Source: Hyphomonas sp. Mor2 (GTDB lineage: Bacteria > Pseudomonadota > Alphaproteobacteria > Caulobacterales > Hyphomonadaceae). From it: a DNA stretch of 64,000 bases. A program made the translations under genes and the position numbers. The notes beneath the pieces were generated by a model. The model had not been told where the DNA came from. It did no database searches and saw nothing but the letters and a program-made list of their open reading frames with translations. Where the stretch lies: the NCBI RefSeq assembly GCF_001854405.1, contig NZ_CP017718.1:186001-250000 (forward strand), read 5' to 3'. This document shows positions 53,564 to 62,578 of the stretch, in pieces; the first letter of the stretch is position 1, and each line of letters begins with the position of its first letter.

Positions 53564-53740
53564 GCGGAGTGACCTAGGGCGGGGCCCTGGCTTGTCGAGC
53601 CATTGCAGCGGCGTTGTCCTGAGGGCAGCTCGAGAATCCGCGCGATTGTCACTTGCCAGCTGCGAACAGGTGAGGGACAAGGCGAACCGATTGAAACACG
53701 TCTCAATAGAGACCCGTATATAGAACAGACAAGGATCCCC

Positions 53741-54742
53741 ATGCCATTTGATCTGCCGCGTCATAATTGGACGAAAGACGAAATTCGGGACATTTACGAA
53801 CAACCGCTGGACGCCTTGGTCGGCCAGGCTCTGGAAATCAAGCGTGTGAACTGGGCCGATGGTCAGCTCCAGAAGAGCCAGCTGCTCTCGATCAAGACCG
53901 GTGGATGCGCAGAAGACTGCGGATATTGCAGCCAGTCCGCACACTTCGATACGGGCGTGGACGCGGAGAAGCTGATGCCTCTCGATGAAGTGATTGCCGC
54001 CGCCAAGCGGGCCAAGGAAGGCGGTGCTGACCGGTTCTGCATGGGAGCAGGCTGGCGCTCGCTTAAGGATCGCGATCTGCCGAAAGTCGCGGCGATGATC
54101 TCTGCGGTGAAAGCGGAAGGTCTGGAGACCTGCGTGACCCTTGGCATGCTGGAAGACGGTCAGGCAGAAGCTCTGAAAGAGGCTGGGCTCGACTATTACA
54201 ATCACAACCTCGATACCTCGCCGGAATATTACACGACCGTGGTCACGACCCGGACCTATGATGACCGGCTCGACACGCTCGGCAAAGCGCGTCGTGCCGG
54301 GGTGAAGCTTTGCGTCGGCGGCATTCTCGGCATGGGCGAGGGGCGCGAGGACCGGATCGGTCTGATCCACGAATTGTCCAAATTAACGCCGCACCCGGAA
54401 AGCGTGCCGATCAACATGCTGGTACCGATCAAGGGCACACCCCTTGGCGAAAGCCCGGCGGTCAGCGTGACAGAAATGGCGCGAGCGATTGCGACCTGCC
54501 GAATTGTGTTCCCGAAAAGCTGGGTGCGTCTCTCAGCTGGTCGCGAAGGGATGAGCGAAGGTGAGCAAGCCCTGCTGCTGCTGGCCGGGGCGAATTCCAT
54601 TTTTGTAGGCGACCGCTTGCTGACGACGGACAATCCGGGTGAGGATCGTGACCAGGCGCTGCTCGATGCGGTCGGGTTTGAGGCTGCCGGCCATGAAGTC
54701 ATGGAACGCGGCCCCAAGAAAACCCTGATCGACGCAAGATAG
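53741..54742 (+). CDS. bioB: Biotin synthase
   Basis: Radical SAM enzyme that inserts sulfur into dethiobiotin. The 333 residues carry the CxxxCxxC cluster motif in GGCAEDCGYCSQS, FCMGAGWRSLKDRDLP, YNHNLDTSPEYY, GGILGMGEGREDRIGL and the second-cluster region ending GANSIFVGDRLLTTDNP. The start at 53741 follows AAGGA by 5 bp. The other bio genes (bioFDA) are not adjacent. It heads a run with a HAD phosphatase, a lipoprotein and a pterin dehydratase gene. Confidence 0.96.
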   Translation: MPFDLPRHNWTKDEIRDIYEQPLDALVGQALEIKRVNWADGQLQKSQLLSIKTGGCAEDCGYCSQSAHFDTGVDAEKLMPLDEVIAAAKRAKEGGADRFCMGAGWRSLKDRDLPKVAAMISAVKAEGLETCVTLGMLEDGQAEALKEAGLDYYNHNLDTSPEYYTTVVTTRTYDDRLDTLGKARRAGVKLCVGGILGMGEGREDRIGLIHELSKLTPHPESVPINMLVPIKGTPLGESPAVSVTEMARAIATCRIVFPKSWVRLSAGREGMSEGEQALLLLAGANSIFVGDRLLTTDNPGEDRDQALLDAVGFEAAGHEVMERGPKKTLIDAR

Positions 54743-54752
54743 GATCCTGCGA

Positions 54753-55403
54753 ATGAGCACAGATCTACAAGCCGTTATCTGGGACTTTGGCGGCGTCCTG
54801 ACCTCATCCCCATTCGAGGCATTCACGCGTTATGAGGCCGAAAACGGGCTGCCAAAGGACTTCGTTCGCTCGGTCAATGCCCGCAACATTCATGAGAATG
54901 CCTGGGCGAAACTGGAACGCTCGGAAGTCACAGGCGATGAATTCGACGCCCTGTTTCGCACCGAGAGCAAGGCGCTCGGGCATGAGGTTCCGGGCAAGGA
55001 TATCCTGGGCCTGCTGTCCGGCGACATTCGACCTGCCGTCGTCGATGCGCTGAAGGCGTGCAAGGCCAACGTGAAGGTTGGCTGCATCACGAACAATGCG
55101 CCCGTGGGCAAGGGGGCAGGCATGAGTTCAGACGCGAACAAGGCCGAGAAAGTTGCTGAAATCATGACGCTTTTTGATCATGTGATCGAGAGTTCGAAGC
55201 TCGGCATTCGCAAGCCTGATCCCCGCATCTACGCCCTCATGTGCGAAGCCCTGGATGTCGATCCGGCGCGGTGCGTCTATCTCGACGACCTTGGAATTAA
55301 CTTGAAGCCCGCGCGGGCGATAGGCATGCATACAATCAAGGTCCTGAATGAGGCCCAGCTTTTGCAAGATCTTCGCGACGCAACGAGTTTTGAGGGGATA
55401 TGA
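54753..55403 (+). CDS. HAD-IA family hydrolase
   Basis: The 216-residue product has motif I WDFGGVLTSSP, motif II GCITNNAP, the lysine motif RKPDPRIY and motif III VYLDDLGINLKPARAIGM, resembling the epoxide-hydrolase N-terminal phosphatase group. The substrate is unknown. It starts 10 bp after bioB and overlaps the next gene by 4 bp (ATGA), so it is part of the bioB transcript. Confidence 0.92.
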   Translation: MSTDLQAVIWDFGGVLTSSPFEAFTRYEAENGLPKDFVRSVNARNIHENAWAKLERSEVTGDEFDALFRTESKALGHEVPGKDILGLLSGDIRPAVVDALKACKANVKVGCITNNAPVGKGAGMSSDANKAEKVAEIMTLFDHVIESSKLGIRKPDPRIYALMCEALDVDPARCVYLDDLGINLKPARAIGMHTIKVLNEAQLLQDLRDATSFEGI

Positions 55404-56002
55404 AAAAAGCCGCGCTCGGTCTGATTTCGATATCAGTGCTCGCCGCTTGTGGTGACACGGATGGATCGCCCACGGTGCGTCTGGAAGTGGACGCCGCGCC
55501 CGCCATCACCGCGCCCGTCGAAATTGTAGTCGAAATTCCGCCGCTGTCTGAAGCAGCGGAGAGCAAGATTGCTGCTATTCGGGACGTCCTGGAACGCGAC
55601 TCGCTCTCGCGCCTGGTGCGCCTGGCTCAGGCCGAAGAGAGCTTCGTTTCGAATTTTGCCGGTGAGTCCCACCGCGTACATTGGGATCTGCTGCGCCGAA
55701 CCGGATTTGACCCTCTGGCCAAGCTGGGCGGGTTGCTGGATGGCCCCTATGGCACGCGTCAGGTGGGCGACCAGACCTGGTATATCTGGCCGGATTTTGC
55801 CGCGCTCGAAGCAGACGAGTTGCTGCCGGAGAAACTGAATTTCACCGATCGCGCGCGATTGCGGGATCTGGTCGGCGAACCGGGGCTCGCCCGAATTCGT
55901 GCCGGGGAAGACTATCCGGGTGTTCGAACCGCCATTGCCGAGGACGGAGACTGGCTCTATTTCGTGCACGAAACCCAGCAGGATACTGAGGAGGCTGAGT
56001 GA
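55400..56002 (+). CDS. Hypothetical lipoprotein
   Basis: The 200-residue product starts with a lipoprotein signal ([10 protein letters not shown], Cys17), then a Pro/Val/Glu-rich linker. A compact domain follows with [47 protein letters not shown] and [10 protein letters not shown]. Similar alphaproteobacterial hypothetical proteins appear to exist, but I cannot assign a function. Coupled to its neighbours on both sides by overlapping stop and start codons. Confidence 0.82.
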   Translation: MKKAALGLISISVLAACGDTDGSPTVRLEVDAAPAITAPVEIVVEIPPLSEAAESKIAAIRDVLERDSLSRLVRLAQAEESFVSNFAGESHRVHWDLLRRTGFDPLAKLGGLLDGPYGTRQVGDQTWYIWPDFAALEADELLPEKLNFTDRARLRDLVGEPGLARIRAGEDYPGVRTAIAEDGDWLYFVHETQQDTEEAE

Positions 56003-56295
56003 TGGCTGACAAGATTGGCGCGGCCGCCGCGATCGAAACGCTGAGCGATTGGACGGTCAAAGCGGGCGACCGTGACGCGATCGAGAAGAGTTTCAAGTTT
56101 GCAGACTTCAAGACGGCATTCGGCTTCATGACCTCCTGCGCGCTGAAAGCCGAGCAGATGGACCACCATCCGGAATGGTTCAATGTCTATAATCGTGTCG
56201 AGGTCACCCTGACCACGCACGATGCCGACGGTGTGACGGCACTCGATGTTGAACTCGCGCAATATATGGACCGGTTGGCGGCCGCACTGGCTTAA
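56002..56295 (+). CDS. phhB: Pterin-4a-carbinolamine dehydratase
   Basis: The 97-residue product has the PCD active-site pattern [39 protein letters not shown] with the paired histidines. It dehydrates 4a-hydroxytetrahydrobiopterin; in bacteria without phenylalanine hydroxylase it may act on other pterins. GAGGAGG lies before the ATG at 56002, which overlaps the upstream stop by one base. No phhA is in the window. Confidence 0.92.
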   Translation: MADKIGAAAAIETLSDWTVKAGDRDAIEKSFKFADFKTAFGFMTSCALKAEQMDHHPEWFNVYNRVEVTLTTHDADGVTALDVELAQYMDRLAAALA

Positions 56296-56306
56296 TCTAT
56301 TCGGGT

Positions 56307-56323
56307 CTGACCGGATCGGTCAG
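56307..56323. terminator. Short hairpin between convergent genes
   Basis: CTGACCG (56307-56313) and CGGTCAG (56317-56323) pair around a 3-base loop in the 29-bp gap between the pterin dehydratase gene and the convergent gene at 56325. No T-tract is present, so termination is only probable by position. Confidence 0.35.
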
Positions 56324-56324
56324 G

Positions 56325-56846
56325 CTAGCGATCCTTCACTTTGAACGTGATTTTCCACTTGGCCGCGCTGGTATAATCCCGATTGCAACTGATCTCGTAG
56401 GGATTGGATGCGGTGTCGTTATAGTCCTTGTATTCCATGTTTTCGGACTTGCCCTGGTATCGCGACGTTCCTGAAGTGTAGCCGGAATCGTTCGAAATGC
56501 GGAACATGTTGTAAATGCTCAGCATGTGGACCGAATAAACTTTGTTTGCATTTTCAGACGTGCTGTCTTTCATCATGTATTCATCGCCGGGCGGAACGGT
56601 GTAGCGATCCAACTCCTTGTAGGAGTCGTTTTCGTCACGAATATCGTCGGTATTTTTTGCGCGACCGATAATGGCGAGAGAAGGCGAGCTTGTTTCGTTT
56701 TTGATGTAGATGAAGATCTTTGAAGACGGACCATCATATTTCACACTGCTGACGCACGCCCCGGCACTGGCGGTGCCTGCGACGCCTGAGAGCAGCGCGC
56801 CCATGAGTAGAGATTTTGTGACGATGTTCTTGATTTTGTTAGCCAT
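56325..56846 (-). CDS. Hypothetical secreted protein
   Basis: I do not recognise this 173-residue protein. A signal peptide ends near TASAGA. The mature part has two cysteines (near the start and in EISCNRD) and is rich in Ser, Asn, Asp, Lys and Tyr, with beta-type alternation (KIFIYIKNETSSPSLAI, WKITFKVKD). It could be a small exported adhesin-like or envelope protein. Base composition is a little lower in GC than its neighbours. Confidence 0.72.
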   Translation of the reverse strand: MANKIKNIVTKSLLMGALLSGVAGTASAGACVSSVKYDGPSSKIFIYIKNETSSPSLAIIGRAKNTDDIRDENDSYKELDRYTVPPGDEYMMKDSTSENANKVYSVHMLSIYNMFRISNDSGYTSGTSRYQGKSENMEYKDYNDTASNPYEISCNRDYTSAAKWKITFKVKDR

Positions 56847-56944
56847 GAAGAAAGGCTCCGAGTTGACCGTCCGCGATCAAATCATGGCGCCGCGCGTCCA
56901 GAACCTGTCGAAACTGACAGCCTTTCAGGCGTCCATATCAGGCA

Positions 56945-57715
56945 TCAATGACAATACGACGCGCCAATAATCGGTCCGAGTTGTGCGCCCTGTTTCTCCT
57001 GAATGATGATGGCGCAATCGTGCGGCCCGTCGGGTAAATCGATTGCGAGCGACGTCGCGCTGCCATCATAGGAACCGATTGTCTGAGCCCCCACGACGAT
57101 GTTCTTGCTCGACAGGACGACGCCGCGATTCTCGCCGCGCGGCACCGACGTCGTCTGCTCGGGCAGGAGGGTGAGTTGAACAATATCGGCTTTGTTTTTC
57201 AGTGGGCTGACATAGTCTGCGATCTCGATCAGAGCAGAGGTTGCGTCAATTGAAACCGAAATCGCCGCCGTGGCGTGCGCGGCGGGCTTGAGCAGCGATT
57301 TGACCTCCCCGCTTCGACTTCCAACGGTTTCGCGCACGCCATTGATCACGGCCTGAGGTGTGTAGACGGCGCCGGTTCCGCGAAGGGCGCGATTATAGTC
57401 TCGTTGGCGTTTTGTGTAGGCAGCGTCCGAAAACGGGTCTTTCCAGGACCCTGCACGGCCATGCACGAGTCGATCCCAATAATCGACATGCCATTCCAGC
57501 ACGATGAGATCCTCGCGTTCGGAAAGTTCTGCAAACAGCATTTCGGCCGGGGGGCATGAGGAACAACTTTGGGAGGTGAACAATTCTGCAACCACGGGTG
57601 AAGTGTTCGCCCCGGTGGCCGGTGGCACATCTTGCAGCGACTGCGCGCCGCCATTCAGGCTTAACGCCGCCACCGCGCTCACAGCCGCGACCAGTGATCC
57701 GAGCAATATACGCAT
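56945..57715 (-). CDS. DUF1223 thioredoxin-fold exported protein
   Basis: The 256-residue product has a signal peptide and the DUF1223 core: VVAELFTSQSCSSCPPAEML with a CSSC redox motif, LEWHVDYWDRL, FSDAAYTKRQRDYN, VYTPQAVINGV. The thioredoxin-like N half and a beta-sandwich C half fit the family, whose role is unproven; periplasmic thiol chemistry is a reasonable guess. Stands alone on the minus strand. Confidence 0.9.
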   Translation of the reverse strand: MRILLGSLVAAVSAVAALSLNGGAQSLQDVPPATGANTSPVVAELFTSQSCSSCPPAEMLFAELSEREDLIVLEWHVDYWDRLVHGRAGSWKDPFSDAAYTKRQRDYNRALRGTGAVYTPQAVINGVRETVGSRSGEVKSLLKPAAHATAAISVSIDATSALIEIADYVSPLKNKADIVQLTLLPEQTTSVPRGENRGVVLSSKNIVVGAQTIGSYDGSATSLAIDLPDGPHDCAIIIQEKQGAQLGPIIGASYCH

Positions 57716-57876
57716 GACATGTCCTTGTTTGACTGCGCCTGATGTCGGCGAAGGCGGCGCTCAGCTCAAATCGCAATTGCTCAAATCCCCGTGACCCGCT
57801 CCGCCGCGTCAGGGCTTGCTTCACCCGCAGGCGCGTGTGATCTGGAGCGCTGATAGATAGATAATCGGAGGACGGC

Positions 57877-58650
57877 ATGGGCCGCGTATCAGGAAAAAAA
57901 GCCATCGTAACAGGCGGCGCTCAGGGACTGGGTGAGGCGACGGCCAAAATGCTCGCCCGTGAAGGTGCCAAAGTCGCTGTGACGGACATTAATGGTGAAG
58001 GCGCGGACAAGATCGCCGCCGAGATCAACGCTGAGCTGGGGGATGGGACCGCCTTTGCCTGGCAGCATGATGTCACCGATGCGGCGCGCTGGAAGACGGT
58101 GGCGCAAGAAGCACATGATGCGATGGGCGGGCTGAACATCCTGGTCAACAATGCCGGTATTGGTTCGCTCGGCAGCGTCGAGGATGAAGATTATGCGGTC
58201 TTCCAGAAAGTCATGCAGGTTGACGTCGATTCTATCTTTCTTGGCTGCAAGTACGCGATCCCGCTGATGCGCGACCATGGGCTGGGGTCGATCGTGAACA
58301 TCAGCTCGATTGCCGGGATCATCGCGAGCGGCAATTATGTCTCGTACAACACAGCCAAGGCAGCCGTGCGGCACATGTCCAAATCCATTGCGCTGCATTG
58401 TGCCAAGACGGGCGGGCAGATCCGCTCGAACTCGGTGCATCCAGTCTTTATCAACACGCCGATTCTCGACCGCACCAAGGAAATGTTCGGCGAGGAAGAG
58501 GCGCTCGCCAAGCTCGGTCGCCAGATCCCGATGGGCAAGGTCGGAGAGCCGGACGATATCGCTTACGCGGTGCTGTACCTGGCCAGTGATGAAAGCAAAC
58601 TGGTCACTGGCATTGAGCTGAAAGTTGACGGTGGAATCAGCGCGATGTAG
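57877..58650 (+). CDS. Short-chain dehydrogenase/reductase (cyclohexanol dehydrogenase-like)
   Basis: The 257-residue product shows TGGAQGLGEATA for NAD binding, NNAGIG, the catalytic Ser in NISSIAG, Tyr-Lys in YNTAKAA, and a family-typical C end LASDESKLVTGIELKVDGG. The substrate is unknown; related enzymes oxidise secondary alcohols. The acidic residue in VTDINGEGA favours NAD over NADP. Good ribosome-binding site (GGAGGA before 57877). Confidence 0.93.
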   Translation: MGRVSGKKAIVTGGAQGLGEATAKMLAREGAKVAVTDINGEGADKIAAEINAELGDGTAFAWQHDVTDAARWKTVAQEAHDAMGGLNILVNNAGIGSLGSVEDEDYAVFQKVMQVDVDSIFLGCKYAIPLMRDHGLGSIVNISSIAGIIASGNYVSYNTAKAAVRHMSKSIALHCAKTGGQIRSNSVHPVFINTPILDRTKEMFGEEEALAKLGRQIPMGKVGEPDDIAYAVLYLASDESKLVTGIELKVDGGISAM

Positions 58651-58707
58651 CGCTTGCCAAGACTCTATGTTCGCTATATGTTCTCTTGGATAATCAAGGA
58701 GGACAAT

Positions 58708-59085
58708 ATGATCGGCTATGTGACTTTAGGGACAGCGGACCTGAAAAAGAACGCAGTGTTCTACGATGCCATCGCCAAGGAAATGGGCGTTGGGCGGATG
58801 ATGGACGAAGGCACGTTCATCGCCTGGGGCGAGATGGATGGCGCGCCGGGTGTCGCGCTGACACAGCCATTCGACGGCCAGGCGCCCAGCGCTGGCAATG
58901 GGACGATGGTGGCGCTTCAGGCGGCCAGCACCGACCAGGTCGATCGCCTGCATGCGATTGCGCTGGAGCAGGGCGGCACTTGCGAAGGCAAGCCCGGTGA
59001 CCGCGGCGGCGGCTTCTATGCGGCCTATTTCCGGGATCTGGACGGGAACAAACTGAACGCCTTCTTCATGAATGCGCCAGGCTGA
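58708..59085 (+). CDS. VOC-family (glyoxalase-like) protein
   Basis: The 125-residue product has the pattern IGYVTLGTADLKKNAVFYDAIAKEMG, FIAWGEMDG, and the closing GFYAAYFRDLDGNKLNAFFM. The ATG at 58708 follows AAGGAGG by 7 bp, so it is chosen over 58654. No metal-ligand assignment is attempted. It ends directly next to the convergent MFS gene with no gap. Confidence 0.88.
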   Translation: MIGYVTLGTADLKKNAVFYDAIAKEMGVGRMMDEGTFIAWGEMDGAPGVALTQPFDGQAPSAGNGTMVALQAASTDQVDRLHAIALEQGGTCEGKPGDRGGGFYAAYFRDLDGNKLNAFFMNAPG

Positions 59086-60318
59086 TCACCCGCCGAGCGG
59101 GCGTCTTGCCGTCACGAATGCGGCATAGGTGGCGAGGACCGCCATGACCACGGCGGAGAGATAGAGAGGCAGGGCGGCGTTCAGCTCATACAGCGCGGCG
59201 CCGATCAGCGGACCGAAGATGAAACCGGCCGGGGGCGCGGCTGCCAGAAGGGCAGCTGCAGACCCTTGCTCCTCGCGCTTGACCGAAAGGCTGCCCAGCG
59301 CATTGGCGGCCGGGACAGCGAGCGCTGCGCCACTGCCAACGATCAGGAAGGCGACGCACACAGCCCAGAAAGGTGTCAGTAGATTGACCAGCACATAGCC
59401 AATCGCGACCAGAAACAGGCCCGTGGGCAGCATCCGGCGCGGGTCGGGCTTCCTCGGCTGCACATAGCCAAACTGGATGATCACCATCATCACAGCGAGA
59501 CAGGCAAAGGCGATCCCGGCATACAGCACCGTCGTCTCCTGGCCGAGTTGATACCGGTCTTCGAGAAACCAGGTCAGCGTCTGCTGGATCATGCCCACGG
59601 CGACGAAATAGGTGAACAGGAAAACCAGGTGCGGGAACACCCGCTCGTCCCGCATGGCGAGAGGTGTCGGGCGCTCGGCGGTCTGCCGCGTCGTTCGGCT
59701 CTTCGGCAAGGTGAAGGCCAGCAACAGACCGCAAGTGATACAGAAGATGATCGACCCCCAGAGCGGCACCAGCGCCCCAAACGGCGCCAGCACTGCGGCG
59801 CCAGCGGGACCGATAATCGATCCAATACTCATCGCAGCGCCAAGCATGCCAAGCCCGGCCGCGCGTGTCCGGGGCGTGGTGGCATCGGTCATCGCCGCCA
59901 TGCTGGCCGGTTGCAGGCCGGGCGACAAAAGCCCGAACCAGACGCGCACGAAAACGAGCGTAAAGAACATGGTCAGGCCGGTAATCATTCCCGCCAGCGC
60001 CGCTTCCAGTGCGAACAGGAAGGCCATATTGGCGAACCCCATGGCCATCAGGGAGAAGACCATGACCCGTTTTCGCCCAAACCGATCCGCCCAGCGTCCC
60101 CATTGCGGAATCATCAAGGCATAGATGAGCGCCGACAGGGTCAGGATTCCGGCCACCTGTATCTCGGTAAGGCCCGCTTTTCGGGCGAGCGGTGCGACGA
60201 CGACAAAATTGATCGTCATACCAGCTCCCATGGCGACACTGGCAAAGGCGATCATTCCCTGCTGAAAGGCGCTTAACGGGCGCAGCGGGACGTCCGGATC
60301 CATCTCTGTGTCGGCCAT
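59086..60318 (-). CDS. MFS transporter (DHA1-type, 12 TM)
   Basis: The 410-residue product has twelve hydrophobic segments in two halves and the MFS loop signature GRWADRFGRKRVM between segments 2 and 3. The pattern fits the drug:H+ antiporter-1 group. Substrate unknown. The ATG at 60318 is chosen, as AGAGG lies six bases upstream; the GTG at 60324 would sit on that site. Stops abut those of the VOC gene. Confidence 0.9.
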   Translation of the reverse strand: MADTEMDPDVPLRPLSAFQQGMIAFASVAMGAGMTINFVVVAPLARKAGLTEIQVAGILTLSALIYALMIPQWGRWADRFGRKRVMVFSLMAMGFANMAFLFALEAALAGMITGLTMFFTLVFVRVWFGLLSPGLQPASMAAMTDATTPRTRAAGLGMLGAAMSIGSIIGPAGAAVLAPFGALVPLWGSIIFCITCGLLLAFTLPKSRTTRQTAERPTPLAMRDERVFPHLVFLFTYFVAVGMIQQTLTWFLEDRYQLGQETTVLYAGIAFACLAVMMVIIQFGYVQPRKPDPRRMLPTGLFLVAIGYVLVNLLTPFWAVCVAFLIVGSGAALAVPAANALGSLSVKREEQGSAAALLAAAPPAGFIFGPLIGAALYELNAALPLYLSAVVMAVLATYAAFVTARRPLGG

Positions 60319-60388
60319 GGCCACCCTCTCTGGGCTCCAGAGTTACGGGCTTTGCCATAGCTCGCAAGCCAGACCTTGCGGAAAGCGG

Positions 60389-60913
60389 CTACTCGTCGTG
60401 CGGTCTGGCGAGGCTCTTAAGGGCTTCGCTTTTGACGTAATCCACCGCCGGCGCCATGCCATCCAACCCACTGGCGGCGCTGCCATTGGTGACATGGTCG
60501 AACGTGATGCGGGTACCGCCATCTTCCTGAGCATCGAGCGAAATGGTCCAGACCGACGTGACCGCAAGCCCCTGAAGTGGGCCGAATGGGGCGTTCAGGA
60601 CCAGGACGTTGCCGGGCTCTGCGCGGAGCACCGACCCATGCCAGACGCTGCCGCCTTCCCAATCTTCTCGCCACAAGCCGCCGGCGATCGGGTCGATGGA
60701 TAGATTGTCCGAGTCGCCCGAATATGTGTGATCGGGCAGCCACCAGGATGGCAGATCGATCAGGCGTGCCCACACCTCATCTGGCGACAGATTTGTTTCG
60801 GCTTCCAGTTTCAGTGTGAAGTGATCCGGCGTAGCGCTGATCACCTCCGCCTGCGCGGCCCCCATCCATCCGACAGAACATCCAAGCGCGGTCAGAAGGA
60901 CGGTGCGTATCAT
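60389..60913 (-). CDS. Exported SRPBCC/START-fold protein
   Basis: The 174-residue product has a signal peptide (TALGCSVGWMGAAQA) and then an SRPBCC domain: FTLKLEAETNLSPDEVWARLIDLPSWWLPDHTYSG, then GGLWREDWEGGSVWHG, ISLDAQEDGGTRITFDHV and a C-terminal long helix. It probably binds a hydrophobic ligand in the periplasm. Start at 60913 is supported by CCGGAGA. It follows the amidase gene by 13 bp on the same strand. Confidence 0.87.
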   Translation of the reverse strand: MIRTVLLTALGCSVGWMGAAQAEVISATPDHFTLKLEAETNLSPDEVWARLIDLPSWWLPDHTYSGDSDNLSIDPIAGGLWREDWEGGSVWHGSVLRAEPGNVLVLNAPFGPLQGLAVTSVWTISLDAQEDGGTRITFDHVTNGSAASGLDGMAPAVDYVKSEALKSLARPHDE

Positions 60914-60926
60914 GTTTCGTCTCCGG

Positions 60927-62480
60927 TCAAGCAGGTTTGAACGTCGGCAACCGGTCGATCCATGGCTGCGCTTCTTCCAATTCATAGGCCAGTGCGAACA
61001 AGAGTCCATCATCTCCGCGCCTGGCCGAGAACATCGAACCGATGGGCAAGCCGTCATCGCTCCACTGTAACGGCACGCTCATCGATGCGGCGCCGGAGAC
61101 ATTCATCGGCGAGGTGAAGGCGGCAAAACTCAGAACGTTCTGCATCACGGTCTCATAATCTCCATCCGGCGCTTGCGAGCCAATTTTCGGCGGAACCGAG
61201 GACACGGTCGGGGTGAGGATCACATCGAAATCGTCAAACCAGGAATGATAAATCCCCTCGAACGCTTTCAGATAGGCGATCACATCGCCGATCTCGTCCT
61301 GACGCTGCATGAATTGGGCGGCGAGGCCGAGGGTCCACGGCTCGACGATCTCCGGACTGATCGGTTTGCCGGAGAAGGCGCTTGCGCTTTGCGCAAAGGC
61401 GGCGGCGCCGGCGGCCCAATACATCAGGAACTGGTCGCCAAACTCGACGCCGTCAACCGGCATGGTGAAATCCATCACCTCATGTCCGAGGTCGCGGCAC
61501 AATTGCGCCGTGCGTTCGATCCCCGACCGGGTGGCGCTGTCGAGGCTCGCGCCATTCACCGGGTCAGGTGCATAGGCAATCTTGAGGCGACGCGTGGAGG
61601 CCTCGGTGATGCTTCCCGTCTTCGGCAGGTCGGACTGAACATCGATCTCGGCCGCTGCGAACAGGGCGGCGCTATCTCGAACCGTCAGGGTCACAGCGTG
61701 ATTGACCGAGATATCGACCTCGCCGGAATCCCGGCTGACCGGCAAGGCACCACGACTGGGCTTCAGTCCGAACAGACCGCAACAGGCAGCCGGGATCCGG
61801 ATCGAGCCCCCGCCATCACTGGCATGCGCAAACGGCACCACCCGAGCCGCCACCAACGCGGCGGCCCCGCCGGAGGATCCGCCTGGAATTCGGCTAAGAT
61901 CATAAGGGTTTCGCGTGGGCCCTGTAACCAGGGGTTCGGTCGAAGAAATGAGCCCCATTTCCGGCGTCGTCGACTTGCCGATGCTGATCACACCGGCTTT
62001 GCGCCAGGCTTTTGCAAAGGGGGCATCTGCTGGTGCAATATAGCCCTGGAAGGCCCGCGAGCCGTAGAGGGTCTGATCCCCTTCCCAGTCGAGCAGATCC
62101 TTGATGAAAGTCGGTACCCCGCCAAACGCGCCGTCCGGGGGCGTCTGCGCCTCGGTCAGCGCATCTTCATAAGTCTCCAGGGCAACGGCATTGATCAGTG
62201 GGTGGGCGGCTTTCGACCGCTCAATCGCCGCCTGTGTCAGCGCAAGAGACGTGGTTTCACCGGACGCGAGCTGTTCAAGCTGCGAGAGGCCATCCGGGAT
62301 CGGCTGAGCGGAGTAGGTGTCCATTGTTGTCGTATCGTCCAGTTCAGGCGTTTGAGTTGATTGGGTCTCGGGACCGGTATCCTCGTCCGTGCCGGGTGTG
62401 CCAGAACATGCCGCGAAAGGGGTGAGTGCGGCGATGGCCGCGCCAGACTTCAGCAAGCTTCGGCGATTAACGTGTGACAT
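60927..62480 (-). CDS. Amidase-signature lipoprotein with Tat-type signal
   Basis: The 517-residue product begins MSHVNRRSLLKSG, a twin-arginine-type motif, followed by a lipobox TPFAAC. It probably folds before export and is lipid-anchored. The amidase-signature core has the Ser-cisSer-Lys set: Lys in TFIKDL, Ser in GGSSGGAAALVAA and Ser in DGGGSIRIPA. It hydrolyses an unknown amide. The start at 62480 is set by GGAGGAG directly upstream; earlier in-frame codons do not fit. Cotranscribed with the SRPBCC gene. Confidence 0.9.
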   Translation of the reverse strand: MSHVNRRSLLKSGAAIAALTPFAACSGTPGTDEDTGPETQSTQTPELDDTTTMDTYSAQPIPDGLSQLEQLASGETTSLALTQAAIERSKAAHPLINAVALETYEDALTEAQTPPDGAFGGVPTFIKDLLDWEGDQTLYGSRAFQGYIAPADAPFAKAWRKAGVISIGKSTTPEMGLISSTEPLVTGPTRNPYDLSRIPGGSSGGAAALVAARVVPFAHASDGGGSIRIPAACCGLFGLKPSRGALPVSRDSGEVDISVNHAVTLTVRDSAALFAAAEIDVQSDLPKTGSITEASTRRLKIAYAPDPVNGASLDSATRSGIERTAQLCRDLGHEVMDFTMPVDGVEFGDQFLMYWAAGAAAFAQSASAFSGKPISPEIVEPWTLGLAAQFMQRQDEIGDVIAYLKAFEGIYHSWFDDFDVILTPTVSSVPPKIGSQAPDGDYETVMQNVLSFAAFTSPMNVSGAASMSVPLQWSDDGLPIGSMFSARRGDDGLLFALAYELEEAQPWIDRLPTFKPA

Positions 62481-62578
62481 AAGCTCCTCCATTTTGTTTT
62501 TGCTCAGCCTCGCTTGGCCTTGCCCGGAAAGCAAGAGCGCCGTAGGGGTAGGGCAGGTCGGGCGGACACCGGAATAGA

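Noticed and set aside
53691..53722. Possible bioB promoter with a GTCTC/GAGAC operator
   Set aside because: TTGAAA and TATATA are about 20 bp apart, too far for a confident promoter, and the sequence does not match the BioR box.
53564..54370. Upstream extension of the DUF4345-like gene across bioB
   Set aside because: The extra 269 codons are antisense to bioB and show no homology; the membrane protein starts at the double ATG near 53560.
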